From: Enterobacter sp. R4-368
GTDB taxonomy: Bacteria > Pseudomonadota > Gammaproteobacteria > Enterobacterales > Enterobacteriaceae
NCBI RefSeq assembly: GCF_000410515.1
Contig: NC_021500.1
Span: 4,340,001-4,404,000, forward strand
Reading direction: 5' to 3'
Length of the DNA stretch: 64,000 bases
Shown: positions 7,898 through 18,785 of the stretch, piece by piece
How positions within the stretch are numbered: position 1 is the first letter of the stretch
Layout of the letters: each line of letters begins with the position of its first letter
Notes under the pieces: generated by a model
Seen by the model: only the letters and a program-made list of their open reading frames with translations
What the model was told of the DNA's origin: nothing
Databases searched by the model: none
Translations under genes and position numbers: made by a program

Positions 7898-8671
7898 ATG
7901 CGGGACGCTTTTCGCAAAGGAAAACGGTTTATCACGGCGGCATCTTGTGCGGCCATGTTGAGCGTGATGTCGGCGCAGGTGGCCGCGCAGCCGATTAAAA
8001 ATATTGTGTTGGTACACGGCGCGTTTACGGACGGCTCCAGTTGGGCCGCCGTGACCGAGCGCTTACAAAACATGGGCTACCACGTTTCGGCGGTACAAAA
8101 CCCGCTGACCTCGCTGGATGATGATGTCGCCGCCACCGGGCGTGTGCTGGCACGCCAGCACGGCGATGTGCTGCTGGTCGGTCATTCGTGGGCCGGTGCG
8201 GTTATCAGCCAGGCTGGTAATAACAGCCACGTGCGGGGGTTGGTCTACCTTTCGGCGCTGGCACCGGCTACGGGGGAATCGGTGACGGATTTACTGGCGC
8301 GGCTTAACGCGCCAATGAGAGGGTTAACGCCGGATGCGCAAGGGCTGGTGTGGTTAGATGATGCCAGCCAGTTTCAACAGGTGATGGCGAACGATATTTC
8401 AACCAGCAATGTCCGGGCGCTGGCTGCGGTTTCACAACCGATCGCCCTCGCGGCATTTCAGGGAAAAATCACTCATGCCGCCTGGGAAAATAAACCGAGT
8501 TGGTATTTGCTGACCGAAAACGATCATGCTTTGTTACCCGCCGTTCAGCAGAAAATAGCCAGACAGATCCACGCCACGGTATATAGCGTTAACAGTTCAC
8601 ATTTGTCTATGGTTTCGCAACCCGAAGCGGTGGCGAAATTTATCGATACTGCTGCTAAATCCTTTAAATAA
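7898..8671 (+). CDS. Exported alpha/beta hydrolase
   Basis: The start is at ATG 7898 with GGGAGAG five bases upstream; a GTG at 7883 is in frame but lies before this ribosome site. The product is 257 residues with a signal peptide (about 1-29, ending QVAAQ). The hydrolase core begins IVLVHGAFTDGSSW (oxyanion-hole HG). The nucleophile elbow is GHSWAG, and SSHLSMVSQPEAVA near the end supplies the catalytic His. It resembles the salicylate-esterase-like (EstC/methylesterase) subgroup. It is the first gene of an operon with an azoreductase-like enzyme and a YciI protein. The substrate is not known. Confidence 0.8.
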   Translation: MRDAFRKGKRFITAASCAAMLSVMSAQVAAQPIKNIVLVHGAFTDGSSWAAVTERLQNMGYHVSAVQNPLTSLDDDVAATGRVLARQHGDVLLVGHSWAGAVISQAGNNSHVRGLVYLSALAPATGESVTDLLARLNAPMRGLTPDAQGLVWLDDASQFQQVMANDISTSNVRALAAVSQPIALAAFQGKITHAAWENKPSWYLLTENDHALLPAVQQKIARQIHATVYSVNSSHLSMVSQPEAVAKFIDTAAKSFK

Positions 8672-8698
8672 CTGCTGTGTTTATTGTCGGAGAGTATG

Positions 8699-9325
8699 AT
8701 GAAGATTCTGCATATTGATTCCAGTATTTCGGGTGACCATTCCGTCACTCGCGCACTTTCCGCTGATGTTATGCGGGAAATAAAAGCGCATTATCCGCAA
8801 GCGGAAATAACCTATCGCGATGTGGTTCGCGACGAAATAAACCATTTAACCGCAGATATTGCCGCCGGATTTCGCGTTGTTCCCGGTAGTCAACCGACAA
8901 GCGACAGGCAGCCGGAGCACCAGATTTCACAGCAACTGGTCGATGAATTCCTGGCGCATGACCTGATTGTTATCGCGGCGCCAATGTATAACTTCTCCGT
9001 TTCCAGTCAGTTAAAAGCCTGGCTGGACAGGCTTGCGCAACCGGGAAAAACCTTTCAGTACACCGCCACCGGGCCGGTAGGGCTGGCGGAGGGAAAACAG
9101 GTGTTGATTATTTCAGCCCGCGGCGGCTTTTATTTACAGCCGCCTTTTGATGGCATGGATTTCCAGGAGAAATATCTGCGTGCCTTTTTCGGTTTTCTGG
9201 GTATTGACGCTATTCATATTATCCGCGCGGAAGGTACCTCGAAAGGGGATGACATTAAACACCAGCACATTGCCGCCGCGCGATCGGCAATTAATAACAT
9301 TATTGCTGCGCTGCCATTACATTAA
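8699..9325 (+). CDS. FMN-dependent NADH-azoreductase-like flavodoxin-fold enzyme
   Basis: The start is at the second of two adjacent ATGs (8699), spaced best from GGAG; 8696 is possible. The product is 208 residues. ILHIDSSISGDHSVTRAL is the phosphate-binding loop of the AzoR/NQO family, APMYNFSVSSQLKAWLD is the FMN-site signature, and ISARGGFY is the third block. AzoR homologues reduce quinones and azo dyes with NADH through FMN in the cytosol. This is a paralogue of the chromosomal azoR, judged by its operon partners. It probably serves electrophile or quinone stress defence with the hydrolase and the YciI protein. Confidence 0.8.
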   Translation: MKILHIDSSISGDHSVTRALSADVMREIKAHYPQAEITYRDVVRDEINHLTADIAAGFRVVPGSQPTSDRQPEHQISQQLVDEFLAHDLIVIAAPMYNFSVSSQLKAWLDRLAQPGKTFQYTATGPVGLAEGKQVLIISARGGFYLQPPFDGMDFQEKYLRAFFGFLGIDAIHIIRAEGTSKGDDIKHQHIAAARSAINNIIAALPLH

Positions 9326-9342
9326 CCTGCGGAAAATAAATT

Positions 9343-9651
9343 ATGTTATATGCAATTACGCTTACTTACGCCAGTGAACCGGATATTCTCGGTGCGTATG
9401 TTGATGCGCACAAATTGTGGCTGGGCGAGATGATCAAAAAAGGGCATATTATTTTCGCCGGGCCGCTGCAAAATAAACCGGGTGGATTTATCCTGGCGAC
9501 GGCCAGCGACAGCCAGAGTCTGGAAAATGACATAGAACGCGATCCTTTTGTTAAATTTGGCCTGGTCAGCGTCGATATTGCGGTTATCGAGCCAGCTCTT
9601 TGCTCCGCGCATTTCCTGCGCGAATGGGCGGGGGAGGCAAAAGCGCTATAG
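9343..9651 (+). CDS. YciI-family protein
   Basis: A 102-residue protein starting MLYAITLTYAS, with a conserved HKLWLGEMIKKGHIIFAGPL segment and DPFVKFGLVSVDIAVIEP. This is the YciI fold (ferredoxin-like, with a His/Asp pair at the putative active site: the H of DAHKLWL and the D of RDPF). The function of YciI proteins is largely unknown; some are parts of dechlorinating or monooxygenase-like enzymes. It is 17 bp downstream of the azoreductase gene and so is the third gene of that operon. Confidence 0.8.
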   Translation: MLYAITLTYASEPDILGAYVDAHKLWLGEMIKKGHIIFAGPLQNKPGGFILATASDSQSLENDIERDPFVKFGLVSVDIAVIEPALCSAHFLREWAGEAKAL

Positions 9652-9671
9652 CCTGACCGAAAACGGCAACA

Positions 9672-9696
9672 GGGAGGCTGCGCTCAGCCGCCTCCC
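9672..9696 (+). terminator. Hairpin after the YciI operon
   Basis: A seven-base stem GGGAGGC / GCCTCCC lies about 20 bp after the stop. There is no clear T tract, so terminator activity is uncertain. Confidence 0.35.
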
Positions 9697-9881
9697 TTGC
9701 GCATTGCAGGCCAGTCAGGATGGCGTACGCGCTGACAGGTTTCCGCGCGACGGGCGCGCTGCCCCATGCCATATGGCGTTGCGGCAGGGACATTTCTGAC
9801 AAAATTATTATTTTCGCGTCATGTTTGCGTAAGTATCACTCCGCTAAGGTGGATGCTCCTGTTCTCAAGGAGGTTTCAACC

Positions 9882-10214
9882 ATGGGTATGCAACACGCGG
9901 TGATTCTTGAGATCCAGCAATGGATTGACGATAACCTTGAAAGGCCGCTACGGATCGAGGATGTCGCCACGCGGGCGGGGTATTCGAAATGGCATCTTCA
10001 GCGCCTGTTCCAGCAAGTGATTCAGATACCGCTTGGCATCTATATCCGCGAGAAAAAGCTGGAAAGCGCCGCGCATGAACTGCTGGCGACTGAGCAGTCG
10101 ATTATGGCTATCTCCACTAAATACGGTTATGACTCGCAGCAGACTTTTACACGCACCTTTACGCGCAAATACCAGATGCCGCCCGGCGTCTGGCGACGCC
10201 AGCATCAGCGCTAA
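9882..10214 (+). CDS. MarA/SoxS/RamA-like AraC-family activator
   Basis: The start is at ATG 9882, with a near-perfect AAGGAGG eight bases upstream, giving 110 residues. This is a two-HTH protein without a sensor domain. IQQWIDDNLERPLRIEDVA and AGYSKWHLQRLFQ, then IMAISTKYGYDSQQTFTRTF and MPPGVWRR, match RamA, MarA and SoxS closely. The fixed length and the KWHLQRLF recognition helix place it in this regulon family, which controls efflux, porins and redox defence by abundance rather than by a ligand. It sits beside an OmpC-type porin and a redox-type operon. Whether it is the species' RamA or an extra paralogue cannot be told here: no RamR-like repressor is adjacent. Confidence 0.8.
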   Translation: MGMQHAVILEIQQWIDDNLERPLRIEDVATRAGYSKWHLQRLFQQVIQIPLGIYIREKKLESAAHELLATEQSIMAISTKYGYDSQQTFTRTFTRKYQMPPGVWRRQHQR

Positions 10215-10261
10215 GGAAAAAAGCGTAATGAAAGGAAAACGTGCGGGAAAAGACGGTGAAT

Positions 10262-10286
10262 AAAAGGCGGCTTGTGCCGCCTTTTT
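10262..10286. terminator. Bidirectional intrinsic terminator
   Basis: The stem AAAAGGCGGC / GCCGCCTTTT with loop TTGT is followed by T on the plus strand, and the mirror on the minus strand also ends in T. It separates the converging MarA-like gene and the porin gene. Confidence 0.85.
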
Positions 10287-10292
10287 GCTGGT

Positions 10293-11420
10293 TCAGAACT
10301 GGTAAACCATACCCACTGCCACCACGTCATCGGTGTTGATACCGGCGGCGGCGGTGAATTTATCTTCATCAATCAGGTTGATTTTATAATCAACAAACAT
10401 GTTGAAGTTCTTGTTGAAGTAATAGGTGGCACCGAGATCGACATATTTTTCGATATCCTGATCGCCATATTTATCACCTGCGCTGTTGCTGCCAATATTC
10501 TTCCCTTTCAGCGCGTTATACGCCACGAATGGCTGCAAGCCAAAGTCGAACTGGTAGCTGGCGTACGCTTCAAAAATCTGTGATTCGTTAGCGTAGCCGT
10601 AGGCGGTCGTCGTATCGGAAGCACTGCCAAAACGCGAAGCGTTATAAGCCTGAGTAAACATCGCCGCCAGGTAGATATTATTGGCGTCATATTTAATTGC
10701 GCCAGAATAGGCTTCGGCGCGATCGCCATTACCGAGGATATTGGTGGCGGTATTTTGCTCTTCTGTCCGTTTGGCGCTGGTCATGGCACCAACAACGCTT
10801 ACGCCCGCGCCAATGTTATATTCCACGGATAAGCCGTAGCCGTCGCCGTTCTGGCGTAATACATTTCGACCGGCGCCGGATTCGCCGCCGCCATCATTTT
10901 TGCCCTGGTACTGCAGGGAGAAATTCAGGCCGTCAACCAGACCGAAGAAATCCGTATTGCGGTAGGTCAGCATGCCGTTGCCACGGCTAAACATAAATTG
11001 GTCGGAACCGTATGTCATGCCATCGAATTCGGGCTGCATATCGGTATAACCGAGGGAGTCATATAAAACACCTTTGTTACGGCCATAATCCACTGAACCG
11101 TAATTGGCGAATTTTAACCCGGCGAAGCCATAACGCGTGCGTGGCGTATTGGTATCACCTTCCGATTTATTAGCGTCAATATGCATTTGCCACTGGCCGT
11201 AGCCGGTCAGTTGGTCATTAATCTGCGTTTCACCGCGAAAGCCAAGACGCATATAAGTCTGGTCGCCGTCCCAACCGCTGTTATCAGAAAAATAATGTTC
11301 TGCTGATACCAAACCATATAAGTCTAACTTATTACCGTCTTTATTATATATTTCCGCCGCCTGTACTGACGAGCACAGTACCGCAGCAGAGACGAAAAGA
11401 CTCAGTTGAGAGATTTTCAT
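10293..11420 (-). CDS. OmpC/OmpF-family general porin
   Basis: The start is at ATG 11420, giving 375 residues with a signal peptide ending [19 protein letters not shown], the standard mature start of enteric trimeric porins. The constriction-loop block is [16 protein letters not shown], where OmpC has PEFGGDTYG, so an extra Asp enters loop 3. The chain ends in VGMVYQF with the C-terminal Phe needed for outer-membrane assembly. The 16-strand pattern and length fit the OmpC/OmpN/OmpS group; which member I cannot tell. The pore admits small hydrophilic solutes, and loop 3 changes can alter selectivity. It has a 680-bp upstream region. Confidence 0.9.
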   Translation of the reverse strand: MKISQLSLFVSAAVLCSSVQAAEIYNKDGNKLDLYGLVSAEHYFSDNSGWDGDQTYMRLGFRGETQINDQLTGYGQWQMHIDANKSEGDTNTPRTRYGFAGLKFANYGSVDYGRNKGVLYDSLGYTDMQPEFDGMTYGSDQFMFSRGNGMLTYRNTDFFGLVDGLNFSLQYQGKNDGGGESGAGRNVLRQNGDGYGLSVEYNIGAGVSVVGAMTSAKRTEEQNTATNILGNGDRAEAYSGAIKYDANNIYLAAMFTQAYNASRFGSASDTTTAYGYANESQIFEAYASYQFDFGLQPFVAYNALKGKNIGSNSAGDKYGDQDIEKYVDLGATYYFNKNFNMFVDYKINLIDEDKFTAAAGINTDDVVAVGMVYQF

Positions 11421-12993
<1,573 letters not shown>

Positions 12994-13003
12994 TTATCTG
13001 GCC

Positions 13004-13417
13004 TTACAGGGCGGAGTAATCTACCGCGAGGTGTTGCTGAAAAAACGTCTCCCGGCAATACAGCGTCAGCACCTTTTCCGGCGGGATAAGATACCCTTTG
13101 CCGGCCACGCGCAGAATAAAGTCGTCGGGCAAACCGAATACCGCCAGTTTACGCTTCAGGTTGTTCATCACTTGCCACAGCCGCTGGCTTGAGCAACTCA
13201 ATCCATTATTTTCCCATACCTGAATCTGCAGCGTTTTGTCGGCCACAATATTCCCCACGGCGTGCGCCAGCAGATAGGTCAGCAGGTTGCTCATGGTGTT
13301 ACGTAAATAGGTGCAGCTACCGGGGATCGCGCAGGTCGTCAGACTTTGCTTATAAGGCACGAATTCCACCTGATATTCGTTACCGAGTCGATATCCATAT
13401 ACCGTTAACTTTTCCAT
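13004..13417 (-). CDS. Orphan winged-helix (OmpR/CadC-type) DNA-binding protein
   Basis: The start is set at ATG 13417 (MEKLTVYGYRLG), giving 137 residues. The centre and C-terminus resemble a Trans_reg_C winged helix: LLTYLLAHAVGNIVADKTLQIQVWENNGL, then SSQRLWQVMNNLKRKL and ILRVAGKGYLIPPE. These correspond to the trans-activation loop, recognition helix and wing of the OmpR/ToxR/CadC family. There is no receiver domain and no membrane segment, so it is a stand-alone DNA-binding module. Similar small regulators accompany virulence or fimbrial genes in enterics. Its target is not evident. Confidence 0.6.
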   Translation of the reverse strand: MEKLTVYGYRLGNEYQVEFVPYKQSLTTCAIPGSCTYLRNTMSNLLTYLLAHAVGNIVADKTLQIQVWENNGLSCSSQRLWQVMNNLKRKLAVFGLPDDFILRVAGKGYLIPPEKVLTLYCRETFFQQHLAVDYSAL

Positions 13418-13512
13418 GATGTGCGTCCAGTGATCAGCCGAGTGAAACAAAGTAGCGGTGTAAGTAACACCCTACTGATTAAATCGGCTTTCCGGCGCGA
13501 AAACTGAAATGC

Positions 13513-14748
13513 TTAGCTGACGTCTGACGGGATAGCGTTGGTCCATTTGGTGGCGGCTTTAATCAGCTCTGCCACCATGCTGCGGTTAAAACCCAGCCGG
13601 TGACCGAGCGCGCTGACCTCTTCCCAGTTGTGATTTTCGTACAGCTCAATCAGTTGCAGGTAAGGGTAGAGCGGGCCTTTTTGCTCTTTAAGCGCCATCA
13701 TGACGCTGGCGGAAATATCAATCTGGCTTAATAAATCTGCCATCGGCATTTCAAAAATCCTGTCGAGCTGTGAAAACAGACCGACGATAAACGCGTCATC
13801 GGCTGAGTGACGGCTGATGGAGTGCGCCGAGGCCAGTTCGCAAAACTTGGCGCGGATCAGGCTCTGGTAGTAAATGTCGTCGGTCTTTACTTTGTTGACC
13901 GAGGTCAGGCAGGAAACCAGCACAAAGCGGCGTAACTCATTGGTGCCAAGGTAAAAAATAACGTCCTTTAACGACTGGCTGCGGAAGTTTTTAATCCCGC
14001 GCGCGTTGAAGACAATATTTTGTGCATAGCGCATGATCTTAAACGACAGCGCCAGATCCTGTTTCAGCAGGGCTTCGATTCGGCCAAAATCTGGCGAGTC
14101 GGCATTCACCTCTTTCATCAGTTTTAAGGTGATTTCCTGATTCTGAAACAGTTTATTGGTTGAATGGATCACCGGCTTGCTGAAAAAATGCCCCTGAAAC
14201 AGCGTACAACCCATATTACGGAAACACTCATACTCTTCCTGGGTTTCCACCTTTTCGGCAAGAAATATGGTGTCTTTCAGCAAATGGGCTTTGGCATTGA
14301 TATAGCCGCTGATCTCGTCCGGCGTATTTTCCCGCACGTCGAATTTGATAATGCTGATATAAGGTAAAAACGCGTTCCAGGTGTCGCCTAACGCGAAGTC
14401 ATCCAGCGCGATACGAAAGCCGTGCGCAGAGAGTTTTTTTACCGTGTTGAGCAACTGAGGCGTGGGTTTGGCGGTTTCGAGGATTTCCACAATCACGCGG
14501 TCTTTCGGCAACGTTTCCGCCATCCCTTGTATCAGCAGTTCATAGGGGAAGTTAACGAAGATCGCGCTGTACTCTTTCAGACGGCCCAGCGGTGCGCCCA
14601 GAAACTGTTCGACAATAATTTGGGCAGTGGCGTACTCCGGCGTAACGTCGGGAAACCGGTTCGTCATACTGTCTCTGAACAACAACTCGTAACCGACTGT
14701 GTTCATATTTGCATCAAAAATCGCCTGCCGGGCGACAAAAGAGAACAT
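13513..14748 (-). CDS. EAL-HDOD domain protein (YuxH-like), EAL motifs degenerate
   Basis: The start chosen is ATG 14748 (MFSFVARQAIFD) because GGAG lies six bases upstream; ATG 14760 is in frame and also possible. About 411 residues. The N-terminal half is an EAL domain in which the signature reads YELLFRD. The second metal block is VIVEILET, the DDFGTGYSS loop has become DDFALGDTW, but AEKVETQEE and the QGHFFSKP end are kept. The C-terminal half is an HDOD domain (LLKQDLALSFKIMRYAQN, then FIVGLFSQLDRIFEM). YuxH proteins are usually c-di-GMP binders or inactive phosphodiesterases that signal through HDOD. The altered loop suggests little enzyme activity. It is monocistronic. Confidence 0.8.
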   Translation of the reverse strand: MFSFVARQAIFDANMNTVGYELLFRDSMTNRFPDVTPEYATAQIIVEQFLGAPLGRLKEYSAIFVNFPYELLIQGMAETLPKDRVIVEILETAKPTPQLLNTVKKLSAHGFRIALDDFALGDTWNAFLPYISIIKFDVRENTPDEISGYINAKAHLLKDTIFLAEKVETQEEYECFRNMGCTLFQGHFFSKPVIHSTNKLFQNQEITLKLMKEVNADSPDFGRIEALLKQDLALSFKIMRYAQNIVFNARGIKNFRSQSLKDVIFYLGTNELRRFVLVSCLTSVNKVKTDDIYYQSLIRAKFCELASAHSISRHSADDAFIVGLFSQLDRIFEMPMADLLSQIDISASVMMALKEQKGPLYPYLQLIELYENHNWEEVSALGHRLGFNRSMVAELIKAATKWTNAIPSDVS

Positions 14749-15342
14749 GCGATACTCCACTTACAGATGCCTGCAAATCTTAAAATAGTCGGTAAAACGC
14801 AAATCTGAACCGGTCAATCCGCACCATTTTTACGCTGGGTAAAATGGAAGCCTGGACGAAAACGGGAAAGACGCAAGTCGGACTTAAGGAAGGCAGTATC
14901 TTTTGTAAACGTCTGAAGGATTTAAGTCAAATTCCGAATGGCGCAATCATAACGCATTGCCTCTTTTATCGACAATGGCGGCGAAAAATTCATCACTTTT
15001 GCGCTCGCATCGCGATACGCGTCACGCTTCGTCTGTTTTCTGCGGCTCGAAAATTGTTAGCGCCTGCTGATGAGTGACCGTCGTCACGCGGGTTTCCGGG
15101 AGGATCCGGCAAATTATGATGAGCATCAAAAAACCGAAAATTGCAACCAAAAGACTATTGTTCAGAACATTCCGATGGACTATTGTGGTCTCACCCCATA
15201 AAGAGCTAACGCCACCTAAGAGTGAGTGCCGGAGATAAGCGCCGGGCGGGGTAAAACGATTAAACACCCAGGAAAAAAGAATAAAAGCAGGCCCCGGCAT
15301 TTATGCCGGGGCGTTTTATTTTGTGGCTCAGACCACGCCAGC
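14749..15342. other. About 590 bp intergenic stretch
   Basis: This carries the upstream region of the EAL-HDOD gene (transcribed leftwards) and, at its right end, a strong terminator for the SDR gene. A minus-strand frame at 15022-15300 ends with a hydrophobic segment and LPETR, resembling the last helix of an MFS carrier. It begins inside the terminator stem, and I do not accept it as a gene. Confidence 0.45.
15291..15322. terminator. Strong hairpin terminator after the SDR gene
   Basis: Ten-base arms GCCCCGGCAT / ATGCCGGGGC are separated by TT. On the plus strand this is followed by GTTTTATTTT, and on the minus strand by CCTGCTTTTATT. It lies about 30 bp past the SDR stop. Confidence 0.8.
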
Positions 15343-16140
<798 letters not shown>

Positions 16141-16189
16141 CTATAAAAATCCTCACGCCTGCCAGACAGTGCCAGTTACGCCACTGACG

Positions 16190-16207
16190 TGTGACACGGG
16201 TGTCACA
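16190..16207. promoter_or_regulatory. 18-bp palindrome, candidate operator
   Basis: TGTGACACGGGTGTCACA is a perfect inverted repeat of TGTGACAC around GG. It sits midway in the 184-bp divergent space between the SDR and aminotransferase genes, where an operator for both would be expected. No cognate regulator is adjacent. Confidence 0.45.
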
Positions 16208-16291
16208 TCCCGCGAAGCCGACTGGCTCTACCCGCCTCTTTATGGCGCGCAGCATGATGCAGACAACAACAACGGCATGAGAGGATCTGGC

Positions 16292-17629
16292 ATGAAACTG
16301 GCACTTCACAACGAGATGGCGATAACGAACGACGACGTGCGTCAACTGGACCGGTCATATGTGTTTCATTCATGGTCGATGCAGGGCAACCTCAACCCGA
16401 TGGTGATTGCCGGGGCGCAAGGCTGCGAGCTGTGGGATTACGACGGTAACCGCTACCTCGATTTCAGCAGCCAGTTAGTGAACGTCAATATTGGTTATCA
16501 ACACCCGCGCGTGCTGGCGGCGATGAAAGCGCAGCTGGAAACGCTGGTAACCATTGCGCCGGCCACCGCCAACCTGGCGCGTGGCGAAGCGGCAAAACGC
16601 ATTGTGGAGCTGGCACCGGAAGGCTTCAGCAAAGTCTTTTTCACCAACGCCGGGGCGGATGCCAACGAAAACGCCATTCGCATGGCACGGCTGTACACCG
16701 GGCGTGACAAAATTTTCTCTGCCTATCGCTCTTATCACGGCAACACCGGCAGCGCCATTGCGGCGACCGGCGACTGGCGACGTGTGCCAAATGAGTATTC
16801 GCGCGGGCATGTTCACTTCTTTAACCCGTACCTGTATCGCAGCGAATTTAATGCCGTCAGTGAAACCGAAGAGTGCGAACGCGCGCTGGCGCATCTGCGC
16901 CGCATGATTGAATGCGAAGGGCCGTCGTCGATTGCGGCGATCCTGCTGGAGTCCATTCCCGGCACGGCGGGCATTCTGGTGCCGCCAGCCGGGTATATGC
17001 AGGGCGTGCGCGCGCTGGCTGATGAGTTCGGCATTGTGCTGATCCTTGATGAAGTGATGGCCGGTTTTGGCCGTACCGGTAGCTGGTTTGCTTTCGAACA
17101 GGATGGCATCGTGCCGGATCTGATCACCTTCGCCAAAGGGGTGAATGCGGGCTATGTGCCGGCGGGCGGTGTGCTGATTTCCGCGCCGATTGCTCACTAC
17201 TTTGACGACCATTTCTTCGCCGGTGGGCTGACATATTCCGGGCATCCGCTGGCGATGGCGGCGATTGTCGCCACGCTTGATGCGATGAAAGAGGAGAACG
17301 TGGTGCAGAATGCGGCAGAGATCGGCAACGGCGTTCTGCGTCCTGCGCTGGAGGCTCTGGCAGCAAAACATCCGCTGATTGGCGAGGTGCGCGGTCGCGG
17401 CATGTTCCAGGCGCTGGAGCTGGTGAGCAACCGCAAAACCAAAACGCCTTTAGCCGCGACAGAGATGGCTGCGATCAAGGCGGCGCTAACCGGAGCCGGA
17501 ATGTTAACTTTTGTTGTCGAAAACCGCATTCATGTGGTGCCACCTTGCATAATGAGCGCGAAAGAAGTCCAGCAGGGAATGGCCATTTTTGACCAGGTTT
17601 TGGCTCAATTTGGTCACTTTGGTCAGTAA
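16292..17629 (+). CDS. Class III PLP-dependent aminotransferase
   Basis: The start is at ATG 16292 with GAGAGGA upstream, giving 445 residues. The frame stays open far upstream, but that part is antisense to the SDR gene. PLP features include the TNAGADANENAIRMAR cofactor loop, YRSYHGNTGSA, ILDEVMAGFGRTG (Asp to pyridine N) and FAKGVNAGYVPAGG with K282 as the Schiff-base lysine. The family acts on omega-amino acids such as beta-alanine, GABA, taurine or similar, with pyruvate or 2-oxoglutarate. The exact substrate cannot be read from the sequence. The divergent YdfG-like SDR suggests the semialdehyde product may be reduced. Confidence 0.85.
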   Translation: MKLALHNEMAITNDDVRQLDRSYVFHSWSMQGNLNPMVIAGAQGCELWDYDGNRYLDFSSQLVNVNIGYQHPRVLAAMKAQLETLVTIAPATANLARGEAAKRIVELAPEGFSKVFFTNAGADANENAIRMARLYTGRDKIFSAYRSYHGNTGSAIAATGDWRRVPNEYSRGHVHFFNPYLYRSEFNAVSETEECERALAHLRRMIECEGPSSIAAILLESIPGTAGILVPPAGYMQGVRALADEFGIVLILDEVMAGFGRTGSWFAFEQDGIVPDLITFAKGVNAGYVPAGGVLISAPIAHYFDDHFFAGGLTYSGHPLAMAAIVATLDAMKEENVVQNAAEIGNGVLRPALEALAAKHPLIGEVRGRGMFQALELVSNRKTKTPLAATEMAAIKAALTGAGMLTFVVENRIHVVPPCIMSAKEVQQGMAIFDQVLAQFGHFGQ

Positions 17630-17636
17630 ATGTAAA

Positions 17637-17658
17637 GGCATCAGACTATTCTGATGCC
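17637..17658 (+). terminator. Hairpin after the aminotransferase
   Basis: A nine-base stem GGCATCAGA / TCTGATGCC with loop CTAT lies eight bases past the stop codon. No T tract follows, so termination may be weak or Rho-assisted. Confidence 0.5.
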
Positions 17659-17789
17659 AAATCTGGTCAGTCCTCTGATTTCAAAGAGATTTTTCTCCAC
17701 TCCCCCCCCAATTTTAGGCACTATATTCCGGGCTTAACTGCTGTTAAAACACTCTTTTTCTGTTTAACTTTTTTGCCTGGGAGAAAAAA

Positions 17790-18503
17790 GTGCCGGAATT
17801 GAATCATTATGGTCAAACCGTCGGTGACATGTTGCCGCACTGGCACGGCGTCCAGCCGCTGCCGCGCAGCGTGTTGCACGGACAATACTGTCGGCTGGAA
17901 CCGCTTGACGCCAGGGTACACACGCACGATCTTTTGCGCGCTTACTCTCAGGCGGAAAACGAGAGCGACTGGACATGGCTGGCGGGTGAGCGCCCACAAA
18001 CCGTGGACAGCATGGCGCAATGGGTGGTGGGTAAAATGATCGACACCACCATCGCGCCTTTCGCCGTGGTGGAGTGTGCCAGCGGTGAGGCGCTCGGCGT
18101 TGTCGCCTGGCTTGCCATCAACACACAAAATGGCTCGGTGGAAATCGGCCATGTCACCTGGTCACCGCGCATGAAAAATAGCGTGCTGGGAACGGAAGCC
18201 ATCTGGTTGATGCTGCGCCACGCGTTTGCCTGCAACTACCGCCGCGTAGAGTGGAAGTGTGACACGCTCAATGTCGCTTCCCGCCGCGCTGCCGAACGTC
18301 TCGGCTTTAGCTGGGAAGGGCGTTTTCGCCAGCATATGGTGCGTAAAGGGCGCAACCGCGATACCGACTATTTATCCATGCTGGATAGCGAATGGCCGCA
18401 GCGCGACGCGGCGATTTCCGCCTGGCTGGCGGCCAGTAACTTTGACGAGCAGGGCAGGCAAAAACAAAAACTCAGCGCCTTCTTTGCTCCCTCGTCATCT
18501 TAA
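17790..18503 (+). CDS. GNAT acetyltransferase (RimJ/RimL-like)
   Basis: It starts with GTG 17790 behind a GGGAG ribosome site and is 237 residues. RLEPLDARVH opens the Acetyltransf_3 fold. GSVEIGHVTWSPRMKNSVLGTEAIWLMLRHAF is the acetyl-CoA strand-helix, and RVEWKCDTLNVASRRAAERLGFSWEGRFRQ is the N-x-x-S-x-x-x-x-x-x-x-GF motif typical of RimJ-like enzymes. Members acetylate N-termini, amino acids or small amines with acetyl-CoA. The substrate is unknown. It stands alone, with hairpins and gaps on both sides. Confidence 0.8.
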   Translation: MPELNHYGQTVGDMLPHWHGVQPLPRSVLHGQYCRLEPLDARVHTHDLLRAYSQAENESDWTWLAGERPQTVDSMAQWVVGKMIDTTIAPFAVVECASGEALGVVAWLAINTQNGSVEIGHVTWSPRMKNSVLGTEAIWLMLRHAFACNYRRVEWKCDTLNVASRRAAERLGFSWEGRFRQHMVRKGRNRDTDYLSMLDSEWPQRDAAISAWLAASNFDEQGRQKQKLSAFFAPSSS

Positions 18504-18692
18504 TGAACGTGGCATCGGTATCCGCCGATGCCCCCGCTTTACCCCTTCCGCGCGCCACGCAATTCGACATCTTTTACCGGGTAAACGCTTGCCAAATTAC
18601 CACTTTACTTCCGTTTCAAAAGTTAAGTCACGGTAAACTACGTGTTATCACCATTTCAATAGAAAGGTTATTGCCTTACTTCTTTTTATTCT

Positions 18693-18719
18693 TAATTAAC
18701 CCGGAAACTTAGCCGATGG
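18693..18719 (+). promoter_or_regulatory. Candidate sigma-28 promoter for the chemoreceptor
   Basis: GCCGATGG at 18712 matches six of eight bases of the flagellar -10 element (GCCGATAA). Exactly 11 bases upstream is TAATTAAC, a poor -35 match that keeps TAA. Chemoreceptors are usually class 3 flagellar genes, so the site is plausible but weak. Confidence 0.35.
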
Positions 18720-18785
18720 GGTTTATGACAGCGAGGAGAACGCTGCTTTAAAACGTTATTTCACAACTATTTACCGGGGTTTTTT

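Noticed and set aside
15022..15300. Minus-strand frame with a hydrophobic segment and LPETR, like the last helix of an MFS carrier
   Set aside because: It begins inside the terminator stem of the SDR gene, has no ribosome site and lacks the rest of a carrier. It may be a gene relic, but I cannot support it.
16475..17371. 298-codon open frame antisense to the aminotransferase
   Set aside because: Shadow of a well-supported PLP enzyme; no recognisable motif.
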